From Vibrio algarum (GTDB lineage: Bacteria > Pseudomonadota > Gammaproteobacteria > Enterobacterales > Vibrionaceae), in NCBI RefSeq assembly GCF_028204155.1, contig NZ_JAQLOI010000003.1, positions 1,116,001 to 1,180,000 on the forward strand: a stretch of DNA of 64,000 nucleotides. The letters are read 5' to 3'. The position numbers were made by a program, and so were the translations under genes. Positions 25,045-33,714 of this stretch are shown here, piece by piece (positions within the stretch are counted from its first letter, which is position 1; the number at the start of each line of letters is the position of its first letter). The notes below the pieces were generated by a model. The model ran no database searches. It saw only the letters and a list, made by a program, of their open reading frames with translations, and had not been told where the DNA came from.

Positions 25045-28000
25045 ATGCAACATTCAATATATGAAAAATCAACGCACGTTAAAGGTGAGTTCGTTAACCT
25101 AGATGGTGAGCGTTTCTATAAAATTGAAAACGTAGATCAAATGGATCCGTTCTTTATTAGTGTCGTTTCTGCGAGCAATCACTGGTTGTTCATCTCTTCT
25201 ACTGGCTGTCTATCAGCGGGTAGGATTCGCCCTGAGAATGCACTTTTCCCCTATCGGTCTGTCGATCACATCCACGAGAGTGCCGAAAATACGGGTGCGA
25301 AAACCGTGATTAGACTTACTTCAAAAGACGGTGTAAATAACTGGGAACCGTTTAACTCTCATCATGATGGATTATATGAAGTCCAAAGAAATCTATATAA
25401 AAACAGTATTGGCGATAAGATTACCTTTGAAGAGATTAACATCACTCTGCAGATCAAGTTTCAGTACAGCTGGAATACCAGCGAAAAATTTGGCTTTGTA
25501 CGCAAATCTGAGCTGACTAACCTAGCCAATGAAGTAAGACAGATTGAGTTACTTGACGGTATTCAAAATATCTTACCTTCAGGTGCTCCATTGCAAGCTT
25601 TGCAAACACGCAGTGCATTAGTCGATGCTTATAAGTGGAATGAGCAGGTCGAAGAGACACCATTAGCACTCTTTAGTATGTACGCAATGCTAAGCGACAA
25701 AGCTGAACCTGCCGAATCTTTAAGAGCGACAACCGTATTTAGTGTCGATAGTGATAGCCGAGATATCCTACTTTCAAGTAAACAGCTAAACGAGTTTCGT
25801 AAAGGCAAGATGGTAACGGCAGAACCGTTAACGAAGGGGCTTAGAGGTGCGTACTTCGTTCGTAAGGCGATTTCTCTAGAGAGTTTACAAACGAACACAT
25901 GGACAATTGTTGCCGACATCGATAAAACCCATTCTGATATTGAGAGCTTAAAACCACTTCTTAACCATGCCAGTGAATTAGCCACGGATATAGAAAGAAG
26001 TATTGAAGATAACCATTCTGAACTTATTAGTTTGATGTCCGGTGCCGATGCTTGGCAATTAACTTCAGAAGAAAATACCAGTGTTCATCACTACGCCAAC
26101 GTATTGTTTAATAATATGCGTGGTGGTGTTTTTGAAAGCAACTACGACTTAGAGTCGGCAGATGTTCTTAAAACGATGCAAAATTCTAACCAGCAAGTAG
26201 TAGGGAGAAACCAATCGTTTTTTGCTGCGTTACCAGACGTCATCTCGCACAGCGCTTTGATTAAACAAGCCGAAGAAACCGGCGACGCGCAACTAACGCG
26301 ACTGTGTTACGAATATTTACCACTTACATTTGGACGTCGTCATGGTGACCCGAGCAGACCTTGGAATCATTACGAGATAAAAGTAAGAGATGAGAATGGA
26401 GACAGACTACTTTCTTACCAAGGAAACTGGCGCGATATATTCCAAAACTGGGAAGCGTCAGCATTGAGTTATCCGGGCTTTATCCCGTCTTTTATCGCGA
26501 AGTTTGTTAATGCATCAACTGTCGATGGTTATAACCCTTACCGTATCACTAAAGAGGGTGTGGATTGGGAGCTGCTTGACGAGGAAGACCCATGGAGCAA
26601 CATAGGTTACTGGGGTGATCATCAAATTATCTATTTACTTAAGTTTCTAGAATTGGCCGATAAATATGGTAAATCTGATCTCGGGAATCTTTTAGATAAA
26701 GAGTTGTATGCCTATGCCAATGTGCCTTATGAATTGTGTGGTGTTGAGGCTTTATTCGCCAACCCTAAAGATACGGTTGTATTTAATAGCGCAAAGCAGC
26801 AGAAAATTGAACATCGCGTATCAAAAATTGGTAGCGATGGTCGCTTAATGCTACACAATGGTGATGATGTTTACTTAGTTAACCTGATGGAAAAAATGCT
26901 CGTTCCATTGTTGTCTAAACTAAGTAATTTAGTACTTGATGGTGGTATTTGGCTTAATACCCAAAGGCCAGAATGGAATGACGCCAATAATGCTATTGTT
27001 GGTAATGGTTTGTCGATGGTAACGCTCTATTATATCCGTCGATACGTCACCTTCTTGCGAAAGTTACTCGCTCAAGCCCCGACATCAATCGCACTTTCAA
27101 AAGAGGTGTCTGCATGGATGTTTGCTACGAGTAAAATCTTGTCAGAAGCTGCGTTAGAAATCACTCAAAAAACCGTAACTCGTCAAACTCGTAAAGCGAT
27201 TCTTACTAAGTTAGAGAAAGCAGCTGAAGAGTATCGTGAAAAAGTGTATCGCATGAATGGTTTTTCTGGAAAAGCCAATGTAGAGGTAGCTGAGATAGTC
27301 AAACTGATGGACGTAAGTTTGGCTGTTTTAGATGATACGATCGCTAACAACAAGCGTGAAGATGGTCTTTATAACGCCTATAACATCATCAATTACTCTG
27401 GAGAACAGGTAGAGGTTTCAGAACTATACCCAATGTTAGAAGGTCAAGTCGCGATACTTAGTTCAGGAGTGCTTTCTCCAAAACAAGCGGTTCAGTTATT
27501 AGACAAACTGTTTTCAAGTGAGATGTATCGTGAAGATCAACAAAGCTTTATGCTTTACCCAGACAGAGAGTTGGCTACCTTTACGCAAAAAAATTGCATT
27601 GACAATGAGTTAGTTGACGGAAATTATCTGCTTACTCTGATGTTAGAAAAAGGTGATGTACGAGTTATTAATAAAGACGCTTCGAATCAATATCACTTCA
27701 ACGCAAATTTTGAAAATAACGGGTACCTTCAAGAGGTGTTGGAACAAGTTCGTAGTGACTATTCGCAAATACCTGACGATAGTATTCAAGGCGTTATGAG
27801 TATTTATGAGCAAGTCTTCAATCATCGTGCCTTTACTGGTCGTTCTGGAACCATGTTTGGTTATGAAGGGTTGGGGAGCATTTATTGGCACATGGTTTCT
27901 AAATTATTGTTAGCGGTACAAGAGAACTATCAAGCTTCCTTGTTGATTGACTCTGCAAGCTCAGAAACTCAAAAACTGGCCGAGTATTATTACCTCGTGC

Positions 28001-28494
28001 GTCAAGGTATTGGATTTAACAAAACACCAGAAAATTATGGTGCTTTCCCTACTGACCCTTATTCTCATACGCCAAAGCATTCAGGTGCGCAGCAACCAGG
28101 TATGACAGGGCAAGTTAAAGAAGAAATTATCACACGGTTTGGTGAGTTGGGGCTTAATATCGTTGATGGAATTATTTCAATTAACCCTAAGTTATTAAAA
28201 GTTAGCGAGTTTTTATCTCAATCTGAATCATTTAAATTCGAGAATGTATTTGGTGACTCAGTGGTTAAAGTAATAGATAAAGGATGTCTTGCGTTTACGT
28301 ACTGCCAGGTGCCGTTTATCTACCAAATGACCTACGAAGGAGAAATGGAGATAAGCATTGTGATGAAAGATGGTAGCGAGACGTTAGTACAGGGTTCACA
28401 AATACCTTCCGCTATTTGTGAAAAAATCTTCCGTCGTTCTGGTGAGGTTGAGAAAATAAGGGTGTTCGTTCCAGCAAAACGTTGTTGGAATTGA
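25045..28494 (+). CDS. Large GH94-like (alpha/alpha)6-barrel carbohydrate enzyme
   Basis: A 1149-residue protein without signal peptide, so cytoplasmic. I do not recognise a close characterised relative. The N-terminal third looks beta-rich, like the sandwich domain of glycoside phosphorylases. The middle has GYWGDHQIIYLLKFLEL and, at about 643-646, EWND followed by ANNAIVGNGLSMVTL, which resembles the DWNDGMNRVG region carrying the acid catalyst in GH94 cellobiose and chitobiose phosphorylases. Near the C-terminus HTPKHSGAQQPGMTGQVKEE resembles the phosphate-side loop of that family. Together with a dedicated importer it probably splits an imported oligosaccharide by phosphorolysis or hydrolysis. 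Substrate unknown. The ATG at 25045 is chosen because the earlier open frame overlaps the ATPase gene. Confidence 0.6.
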   Translation: MQHSIYEKSTHVKGEFVNLDGERFYKIENVDQMDPFFISVVSASNHWLFISSTGCLSAGRIRPENALFPYRSVDHIHESAENTGAKTVIRLTSKDGVNNWEPFNSHHDGLYEVQRNLYKNSIGDKITFEEINITLQIKFQYSWNTSEKFGFVRKSELTNLANEVRQIELLDGIQNILPSGAPLQALQTRSALVDAYKWNEQVEETPLALFSMYAMLSDKAEPAESLRATTVFSVDSDSRDILLSSKQLNEFRKGKMVTAEPLTKGLRGAYFVRKAISLESLQTNTWTIVADIDKTHSDIESLKPLLNHASELATDIERSIEDNHSELISLMSGADAWQLTSEENTSVHHYANVLFNNMRGGVFESNYDLESADVLKTMQNSNQQVVGRNQSFFAALPDVISHSALIKQAEETGDAQLTRLCYEYLPLTFGRRHGDPSRPWNHYEIKVRDENGDRLLSYQGNWRDIFQNWEASALSYPGFIPSFIAKFVNASTVDGYNPYRITKEGVDWELLDEEDPWSNIGYWGDHQIIYLLKFLELADKYGKSDLGNLLDKELYAYANVPYELCGVEALFANPKDTVVFNSAKQQKIEHRVSKIGSDGRLMLHNGDDVYLVNLMEKMLVPLLSKLSNLVLDGGIWLNTQRPEWNDANNAIVGNGLSMVTLYYIRRYVTFLRKLLAQAPTSIALSKEVSAWMFATSKILSEAALEITQKTVTRQTRKAILTKLEKAAEEYREKVYRMNGFSGKANVEVAEIVKLMDVSLAVLDDTIANNKREDGLYNAYNIINYSGEQVEVSELYPMLEGQVAILSSGVLSPKQAVQLLDKLFSSEMYREDQQSFMLYPDRELATFTQKNCIDNELVDGNYLLTLMLEKGDVRVINKDASNQYHFNANFENNGYLQEVLEQVRSDYSQIPDDSIQGVMSIYEQVFNHRAFTGRSGTMFGYEGLGSIYWHMVSKLLLAVQENYQASLLIDSASSETQKLAEYYYLVRQGIGFNKTPENYGAFPTDPYSHTPKHSGAQQPGMTGQVKEEIITRFGELGLNIVDGIISINPKLLKVSEFLSQSESFKFENVFGDSVVKVIDKGCLAFTYCQVPFIYQMTYEGEMEISIVMKDGSETLVQGSQIPSAICEKIFRRSGEVEKIRVFVPAKRCWN

Positions 28495-28511
28495 CGTTAA
28501 TCTAGTAAAGA

Positions 28512-28540
28512 AAAACAGGCGCTAAAAGCGTCTGTTTTTT
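28512..28540 (+). terminator. Terminator of the ABC/GH94-like operon
   Basis: Stem ACAGGCGCT / AGCGTCTGT (one G-T pair) with a 3-nt loop and a run of seven T residues, 18 bp after the large enzyme gene. Confidence 0.88.
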
Positions 28541-28642
28541 TATGTTATGTGCCTCCGAAAGTGTAGCAGGAAAATGAGTGACTAAATTAGCGTACTAACA
28601 GAATATCAAAGTGAGTTAAGCACGCCTTAGGGTTTTATCGAG

Positions 28643-28750
28643 TTAGTCACTGTGTTTGCTATGCTCGTTAACACGAATCTGCCCCTTTGTGCCTTTCGAC
28701 CGATTGAACACACTCTTCACCAAAGCATTATTTGACTTACTTTTTTTCAT
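28643..28750 (-). CDS. Possible 35-aa basic peptide
   Basis: A short leftward frame from ATG at 28750 encodes 35 residues, rich in Lys, Ser and Asn (MKKSKSNNALVKSVFNRSKG then TKGQIRVN). The composition is unlike random noise and TKGQI recalls the ribosome-rescue protein ArfA, but the rest does not match and the ribosome site is poorly spaced. Its stop codon lies in the right arm of an inverted repeat. I cannot assign it. Confidence 0.25.
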   Translation of the reverse strand: MKKSKSNNALVKSVFNRSKGTKGQIRVNEHSKHSD

Positions 28751-29005
28751 GCCTAGAACTCTAACTACCTGACCAAATTTGCCAATCCACTACACTGTCA
28801 GTCGTTGAGAGTGGTTAAGTAGCCTTTTACCTTGCAAAACATAGTCTCTAAAGGACTTGTTGCCATTAAAGTTTCGTATTTTCGAGCTTATTGCGACAAA
28901 TTGGTAAAAAGTCTGCCGTTCCGATACAGTTTGTTCTACAATCTGCGACCGTATTTTTGGTTATGCTTTACGTGGTCGTAGCCGTTTAATTTTAGGAAAA
29001 CAACA

Positions 29006-30298
29006 ATGTCATTTTCATCTCAGAATTTTTCTCCAGAAATTGTGAAAGCACTATCCGAGTGCGGCTACGAAAAACTTACGCCTGTTCAGCAGAAAGCGAT
29101 CCCACTCGCTCGTAAAGGGTACGATATCTTAGCGAATGCTCAAACAGGGACAGGTAAAACTGCCGCTTTCGCTCTGCCTATTATTCAGCAGTTATTAGAC
29201 AAGACCAAAGTTAATAACCATTTTCAAACACGAGCACTGGTTCTTGCTCCAACTCGTGAATTGGCCGCACAGATTGCGCAAAGCATTGAAGATTATATCA
29301 AGTACACATCATTGAGTGTTGCTGCCATTTATGGTGGTGTGAAGATGTCTTCTCAGGTTCAAAAGCTAAAGAACGGCGTCGACATTTTAGTGGCTACACC
29401 AGGTCGCTTAATTGAGCATCTGGATGAGAAAAGTGTTTCCCTGCAGAACCTTGAGTTCTTGGTTTTCGATGAAGCCGACCGTATGTTAGACATGGGCTTT
29501 ATTTCATCAATTGAAACCATTATGTCTGGTGTTTCAACGGAGCCACAGACTATGCTGTTCTCGGCGACGTTCTCTCCGCAAATGAACAAATTAGCGGCTG
29601 AAATGTTGAATCAACCGAAAAGAGTATCCGTAGCTCAAGAAAACGTGACGGCAGATACTATCGCGCATGTTGTCTACCCAGTAGACCAAGAAAGAAAGAA
29701 TGAAATGTTATCTGAACTTATTGGTCGTAAGAATTGGAAACAGGTATTGGTCTTTGTGAACTACAAAGAAACGGCTAACATGTTATTGAAAGAACTCAAA
29801 CTGGACGGTATTAAAGCGGTACTATGTCACGGAGATAAAGCACAAAGTGCCCGTCGTAGAGCGCTTGACGAGTTTAAAGAAGGCAAGGCACGTGTGATGA
29901 TTGCAACCGATGTGGCTGCTCGCGGCCTAGATATTAAAGGCCTTCCGCACGTAGTGAATTTCGATATGCCATTTTTGGCAGAAGATTATGTTCACCGTAT
30001 TGGCCGAACAGGTCGAGCTGGCCAAAAAGGACACGCTGTGTCTTTTGTCAGTCGTGAAGAAGAACTGACGTTGCAACAAGTAGAGTCGTTGATTGGCCAT
30101 ACGATTCGACGTGTAGAGCAAGCAGGATACGAGCCAAAGAATCGTGATGCACTATTACAGAAAATGCACAGCAAACCAGCGTTCAAAGACCGTAAAACTC
30201 GTACGAACAACCCTTCTGATGCTAACCAGGGCTCTGCTGAGAGATGCGCTAGATTACGTAACATCGTGAGAAATAGAGCTGCAGCCACTAAGAAGTAA
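29006..30298 (+). CDS. DEAD-box RNA helicase, RhlE type
   Basis: A 430-residue ATP-dependent RNA helicase. Motifs in order: Q motif (GYEKLTPVQQKAIPLA), I AQTGTGKT, Ia PTRELAAQ, II DEADRMLDMGF, III SATFS, V ATDVAARGLDI, VI HRIGRTGRAG. The C-terminal tail is basic (KDRKTRTNN...RNRAAATKK), as in RhlE-type helicases acting in ribosome or RNA metabolism. It stands alone and splits the LacI-linked gene set without obvious functional relation. AGGAAAA precedes the start. Confidence 0.93.
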   Translation: MSFSSQNFSPEIVKALSECGYEKLTPVQQKAIPLARKGYDILANAQTGTGKTAAFALPIIQQLLDKTKVNNHFQTRALVLAPTRELAAQIAQSIEDYIKYTSLSVAAIYGGVKMSSQVQKLKNGVDILVATPGRLIEHLDEKSVSLQNLEFLVFDEADRMLDMGFISSIETIMSGVSTEPQTMLFSATFSPQMNKLAAEMLNQPKRVSVAQENVTADTIAHVVYPVDQERKNEMLSELIGRKNWKQVLVFVNYKETANMLLKELKLDGIKAVLCHGDKAQSARRRALDEFKEGKARVMIATDVAARGLDIKGLPHVVNFDMPFLAEDYVHRIGRTGRAGQKGHAVSFVSREEELTLQQVESLIGHTIRRVEQAGYEPKNRDALLQKMHSKPAFKDRKTRTNNPSDANQGSAERCARLRNIVRNRAAATKK

Positions 30299-30312
30299 GC
30301 TAGTCAACGGCA

Positions 30313-30684
30313 CTAAACGGCAATGATGCAAGTCAATCGGTTTTTAGTGTCGTTTAATGCTTGTAGCGTAAATCCATCAGATAGAGCTCCATTTAATAGA
30401 GCCTCTTTCGATGTGGTCTTATACCCTCTTAAATAATCCTCAGAACTGTATCTAAATAACTTGAACTGCTTCGCTTTTCTGGTTCTTGTCCAAGGTATGA
30501 AATGTAAGTTGGGCTTTGAAGCGATTTGCTTAGCGTTTGTGGCATTTTTTATCGTGGTTGTTTTAGCAAGAGCTCCATAAGCAGACAAAGCTAAATCGGC
30601 CCCGTAATAGGCGAAATCACCATGAGAGGAAGAAGAGCCTAAGCTGCTTCTGTCAAAAAACTTGTTGCATAAGTACATATTCAT
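30313..30684 (-). CDS. Hypothetical protein, 123 aa
   Basis: No family recognised. The frame encodes a basic protein with a serine cluster (DRSSLGSSSSHGDF) near the N-terminus and RTRKAKQFKLFRY in the middle, no signal peptide or membrane segment. It lies convergent with the helicase gene, 14 bp away, and 42 bp downstream of the lacI-type gene on the same strand. No clear ribosome site, so it may be spurious. Confidence 0.35.
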   Translation of the reverse strand: MNMYLCNKFFDRSSLGSSSSHGDFAYYGADLALSAYGALAKTTTIKNATNAKQIASKPNLHFIPWTRTRKAKQFKLFRYSSEDYLRGYKTTSKEALLNGALSDGFTLQALNDTKNRLTCIIAV

Positions 30685-30726
30685 AAGTTATGAGAAATAA
30701 TGATGGAAACAAAAAATGAATGTCTA

Positions 30727-31764
30727 TCAATTCAGGTCTTTAACTGACTGACGCTCTATTAAAGTTGGCTCCAACCTTCTTTCAATAGGTTTTTGTGATT
30801 TTTTTGTGAGTTCATTGAGTACATAACTTGCGCCCTGAATAGCCATCTCTTTCAGTGGGAAGTCGATAGTCGTCAAGCTAGGGTTCATGTATTGACTGTA
30901 GTTATTGTTATCGAAACCGATAATCGACATATCTTCACCTACTCGAAGCCCTTTTTCTGCGCAAACTCCATAAGCGGTCATCGCGATATTATCGTTCATG
31001 CAAAAAATTGCTGTCATATCTGTGTCTCTGTCAAGTAGACGCCTTACCGCACTGTCATTACCTTTGTGGTCAAATCGGCCTTCAACAACGAGATTCGTAT
31101 CGTATTCAATCCCATTCTTTGCTAATGCATTCCGGTAGCCTTGCAGGCGGTCCCGGCTATCAATTTTGCTTAATTGCCCGGTGATACAGCCGATTTTTTT
31201 ATGTCCCATACGGATTAGATAGTCAACGGCGATGGTGCCACCGTGCTCATTATCAATGTAGATGCATTGTTCTGAAATCTCGGGGATATAGCGGTTAAGT
31301 AAGACGGTCGCAGGGGTATGCTTTACTATTTCAAGAATATCACTATCGGCTAGCATGTCGGATGTTAGAACCAATCCATCAACTTTTTTCGAACGTAAAA
31401 AAGCAATAGATTCTTGCTCTTGTTCGTATAGTTCGTTGCCACTAGAGATAATAACGTGATAGTTCTCTTTACGTGCGGCTTCTTCGACATTATGCATCAT
31501 CGGACCATAGAATGGACCATCTAGTGTGCCGACTAACATGCCAATGCTGTACGATTTGTTCGACGCTAACGCTTGAGCAAAAGCATTGGGTTGATAACCC
31601 AATGCTTCAATCGCGTCGAACACTTTTACTCTATTTTTTTCTTTGACAGATTCATGGCCGTTTAAAGCCCTAGAAACAGTCGACTGGGATACTTGGGCAT
31701 ACTCCGCGACTTCTTTAATGGTTATCAATGTTCTTAAGTCCTTAATGGTATGGAGTGTTTCCAT
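30727..31764 (-). CDS. LacI/GalR-family transcription regulator
   Basis: A 345-residue LacI-family repressor. The DNA-binding domain reads TIKEVAEYAQVSQSTVSRAL, NG and ESVKEKNRVKVFDAIEALGYQPN with the hinge FAQALASNKS; the sugar-binding core has SIGMLVGTLDGPFYGPMMHNV and MTAIFCMNDNIAMTAYGV. It is the only LacI protein in the window, sits between the ABC operon and the porin gene, and five GAAAGCGCTTTC palindromes flank these genes, so it very likely binds them. One copy (O4) lies 177 bp upstream of its own start, which would allow autoregulation. The inducer is probably the imported sugar. Confidence 0.92.
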   Translation of the reverse strand: METLHTIKDLRTLITIKEVAEYAQVSQSTVSRALNGHESVKEKNRVKVFDAIEALGYQPNAFAQALASNKSYSIGMLVGTLDGPFYGPMMHNVEEAARKENYHVIISSGNELYEQEQESIAFLRSKKVDGLVLTSDMLADSDILEIVKHTPATVLLNRYIPEISEQCIYIDNEHGGTIAVDYLIRMGHKKIGCITGQLSKIDSRDRLQGYRNALAKNGIEYDTNLVVEGRFDHKGNDSAVRRLLDRDTDMTAIFCMNDNIAMTAYGVCAEKGLRVGEDMSIIGFDNNNYSQYMNPSLTTIDFPLKEMAIQGASYVLNELTKKSQKPIERRLEPTLIERQSVKDLN

Positions 31765-31937
31765 TCGCTAATATTATCGATTTTACACGATTTAACTTTT
31801 GTCACTAGTTTTCGTTTACGCACCTTTGATAGCACTTACTTTATCAAACCTCGACTATAGAACTTAGTATTAGTGTCAATTTTTTCTAGGTAATTCCTTT
31901 TTAATATTTCTAACCTCTCAAAATGTGAAGCTGATGA

Positions 31938-31955
31938 TAGAAAGCGCTTTCTTTG
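31938..31955. promoter_or_regulatory. LacI-type operator O4
   Basis: ATAGAAAGCGCTTTCTTT, containing the perfect core GAAAGCGCTTTC at 31941-31952. It lies between the divergent regulator and porin genes, centred 163 bp from O5. Confidence 0.8.
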
Positions 31956-32100
31956 TGCGTCTGTGTCACATTTTGTAGGGGGTCTTGAACAGTATAATTT
32001 ACTCCGAAGGCCAATTAGGCGAGTGAAATAACCTTTATCGCGGTATTTTTTAGATAAGGAAAGTTTTTATCTATCCAATTGGTCACTTTTTTAAAACCAT

Positions 32101-32118
32101 AAAGAAAGCGCTTTCTTA
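32101..32118. promoter_or_regulatory. LacI-type operator O5
   Basis: AAAGAAAGCGCTTTCTTA, a near-perfect 18-bp palindrome 54 bp before the porin start codon, positioned to control the porin promoter. Confidence 0.85.
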
Positions 32119-32172
32119 GCGGGGTGCCATCCGCTTTAAAGTGTTATAAAAAGTACCCTCGACGGAGTGAAC

Positions 32173-33471
32173 ATGAAATTATCAAAAATATCTTTAGCTT
32201 GTCTTATGGCAACATCGGGCATTTCCCTTTCACCTATTGCAGTCGCTGACACGACTGACGGTTTTGAGTTCCATGGTTACTTTCGAGCAGGTGCCATTTT
32301 TAGTGTTGAAGATGACTTAAAGAGATCAAAATTCCCAGCAACAAAAGAGACATTGGGGCGCTTGGGTATTGAATCTGACAACCATTATGAACTCGCTTTG
32401 CAAAAAAACTTTGATTTAGATAATGGCCAAAAAATTAGAATTAAAACGCGTGCTGGTGCAGACAATAATAATGGCGATGCGACAAACCAACTTTCTTCTA
32501 ATGTTAACGGTGGCGACATCGGTATTATGGAAACATTTGTAGAATTTGAAGGCGTTACCGAAACAGGTGTGGTTTGGGGTGGTAAGCGTTTTTACGGAAA
32601 AGATAACTACATATTTATGACAGATTTTTTCTACACTGATATGTCAGGTATTGGTGCTGGTGTTGAAGGTATTAAACTCGGCGAATACGTTTGGGACTTT
32701 GCCTATATGGCGAGTGACAAAAATGATAATGATGCGGGACGTTGGGGTGATAATACCAACAACACAATGCACTCGGTACATGTAGGTGTAAATCTTGGTA
32801 AGTTTGAGATTCATTCGATGGCTAAGTATTTACCGGACAACTACAACACCGTTGACGACGTAACAACAGGTGACTACGCCGAAACTGGTTTCGAAGTGAC
32901 GGGTATTTATCATATCGATAGCCTTTGGGGTTTACCTGGGAATGGTTTCTCAAAAGTGATTGGTCAAGCCGGTACTGGGTTGGGTTCGGGTCAACTACTT
33001 GGTGGCACAATGACGGAGTACAATGCGTATAAGCCGGGCTCAGGTCGCGGTCAAGGTCAAAGCTACTTAACGCAAGTTAAAGATGGAGATAACTCCTTCC
33101 GTCTACTTACTTGGGGTGGCTACTTCCCTGAGGGTAAGATGAATTATTTTACTTCGATTCAAGGTCAATACAATGACTACGATGATGGTGGTAATGACTA
33201 TTGGGCATCGGCAATGGTTCGCCCTACTTATACCGTAAGTGATAACTTCTTTGTAGCAACTGAACTGGGCTTTCAACATACCGGTTATGAAAATGTAGAT
33301 GGAACTACAGGAACAGACAACGACTATAAACTGACGATTGCGCCAACGGTTGTGGTTAATACAGGCATGGGACCAGCGCCAGAAATTCGTTTCCTTGCAA
33401 CATATTTAGACGGAACAGCTCGTGAAAAAAGCGATGTAATCGTGGGCATCCAGGCTGATATGTGGTGGTAA
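32173..33471 (+). CDS. LamB-type carbohydrate porin
   Basis: A 432-residue outer-membrane protein with a signal peptide ending ...PIAVADTT. The mature part begins GFEFHGYFRAGAIFSV, the LamB-type opening strand, and continues with alternating beta-strand sequence; VVWGGKRFYGKDNYIFMTDFFYTDMSGIGAGVE matches the maltoporin pattern and the protein ends in an aromatic residue (QADMWW), the usual outer-membrane assembly signal. It should let the oligosaccharide cross the outer membrane for the ABC importer. The ATG at 32173 has GGAG six bases upstream; the GTG at 32167 is less likely. Control by operators O4 and O5. Confidence 0.9.
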   Translation: MKLSKISLACLMATSGISLSPIAVADTTDGFEFHGYFRAGAIFSVEDDLKRSKFPATKETLGRLGIESDNHYELALQKNFDLDNGQKIRIKTRAGADNNNGDATNQLSSNVNGGDIGIMETFVEFEGVTETGVVWGGKRFYGKDNYIFMTDFFYTDMSGIGAGVEGIKLGEYVWDFAYMASDKNDNDAGRWGDNTNNTMHSVHVGVNLGKFEIHSMAKYLPDNYNTVDDVTTGDYAETGFEVTGIYHIDSLWGLPGNGFSKVIGQAGTGLGSGQLLGGTMTEYNAYKPGSGRGQGQSYLTQVKDGDNSFRLLTWGGYFPEGKMNYFTSIQGQYNDYDDGGNDYWASAMVRPTYTVSDNFFVATELGFQHTGYENVDGTTGTDNDYKLTIAPTVVVNTGMGPAPEIRFLATYLDGTAREKSDVIVGIQADMWW

Positions 33472-33530
33472 GTTAAAATCCAATTGCCTTATTGGTTTGA
33501 TTAAGAAAATAGTTATTTAGTTTTGTAACA

Positions 33531-33562
33531 GGGTTCAGTTTTTTAAACTGAACCCTTTTTTT
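33531..33562 (+). terminator. Terminator of the porin gene
   Basis: An 11-bp perfect stem (GGGTTCAGTTT / AAACTGAACCC), 3-nt loop and seven T residues. Confidence 0.92.
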
Positions 33563-33714
33563 ATGACATCACTGTCTAAAATAGTGATAAACAATTATAT
33601 TTGGAGATGTCGTGTAAACCAAACTTCAGGCCTAATTCTATAGGTATTCTTGTAATTCGACATCGTATTAAAAAGGTTTGAACGTATGGAAGAACTTAAG
33701 GGGGACGCGAAGCA

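Larger units (their letters stand above)
28495..29005. other. Intergenic region before the DEAD-box gene
   Basis: This 511-bp gap holds the terminator at 28512-28540, a 9-bp inverted repeat AGTGACTAA / TTAGTCACT (28577-28585 and 28643-28651) and one short leftward frame at 28643-28750. The 250 bp before the helicase hold nothing I can name; cold-shock-type long leaders are common before such genes but I see no specific element. Confidence 0.5.
31765..32172. promoter_or_regulatory. Divergent lacI-type / porin promoter region
   Basis: The 408 bp between the divergent regulator and porin genes hold operators O4 and O5. Promoters for both must lie here; no coding sequence is seen. Confidence 0.65.

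Noticed and set aside
28577..28660. Integron attC-like or VCR-like repeat
   Set aside because: The 9-bp inverted repeat lacks the core sites GTTRRRY and RYYYAAC in proper places and there are no neighbouring cassettes.
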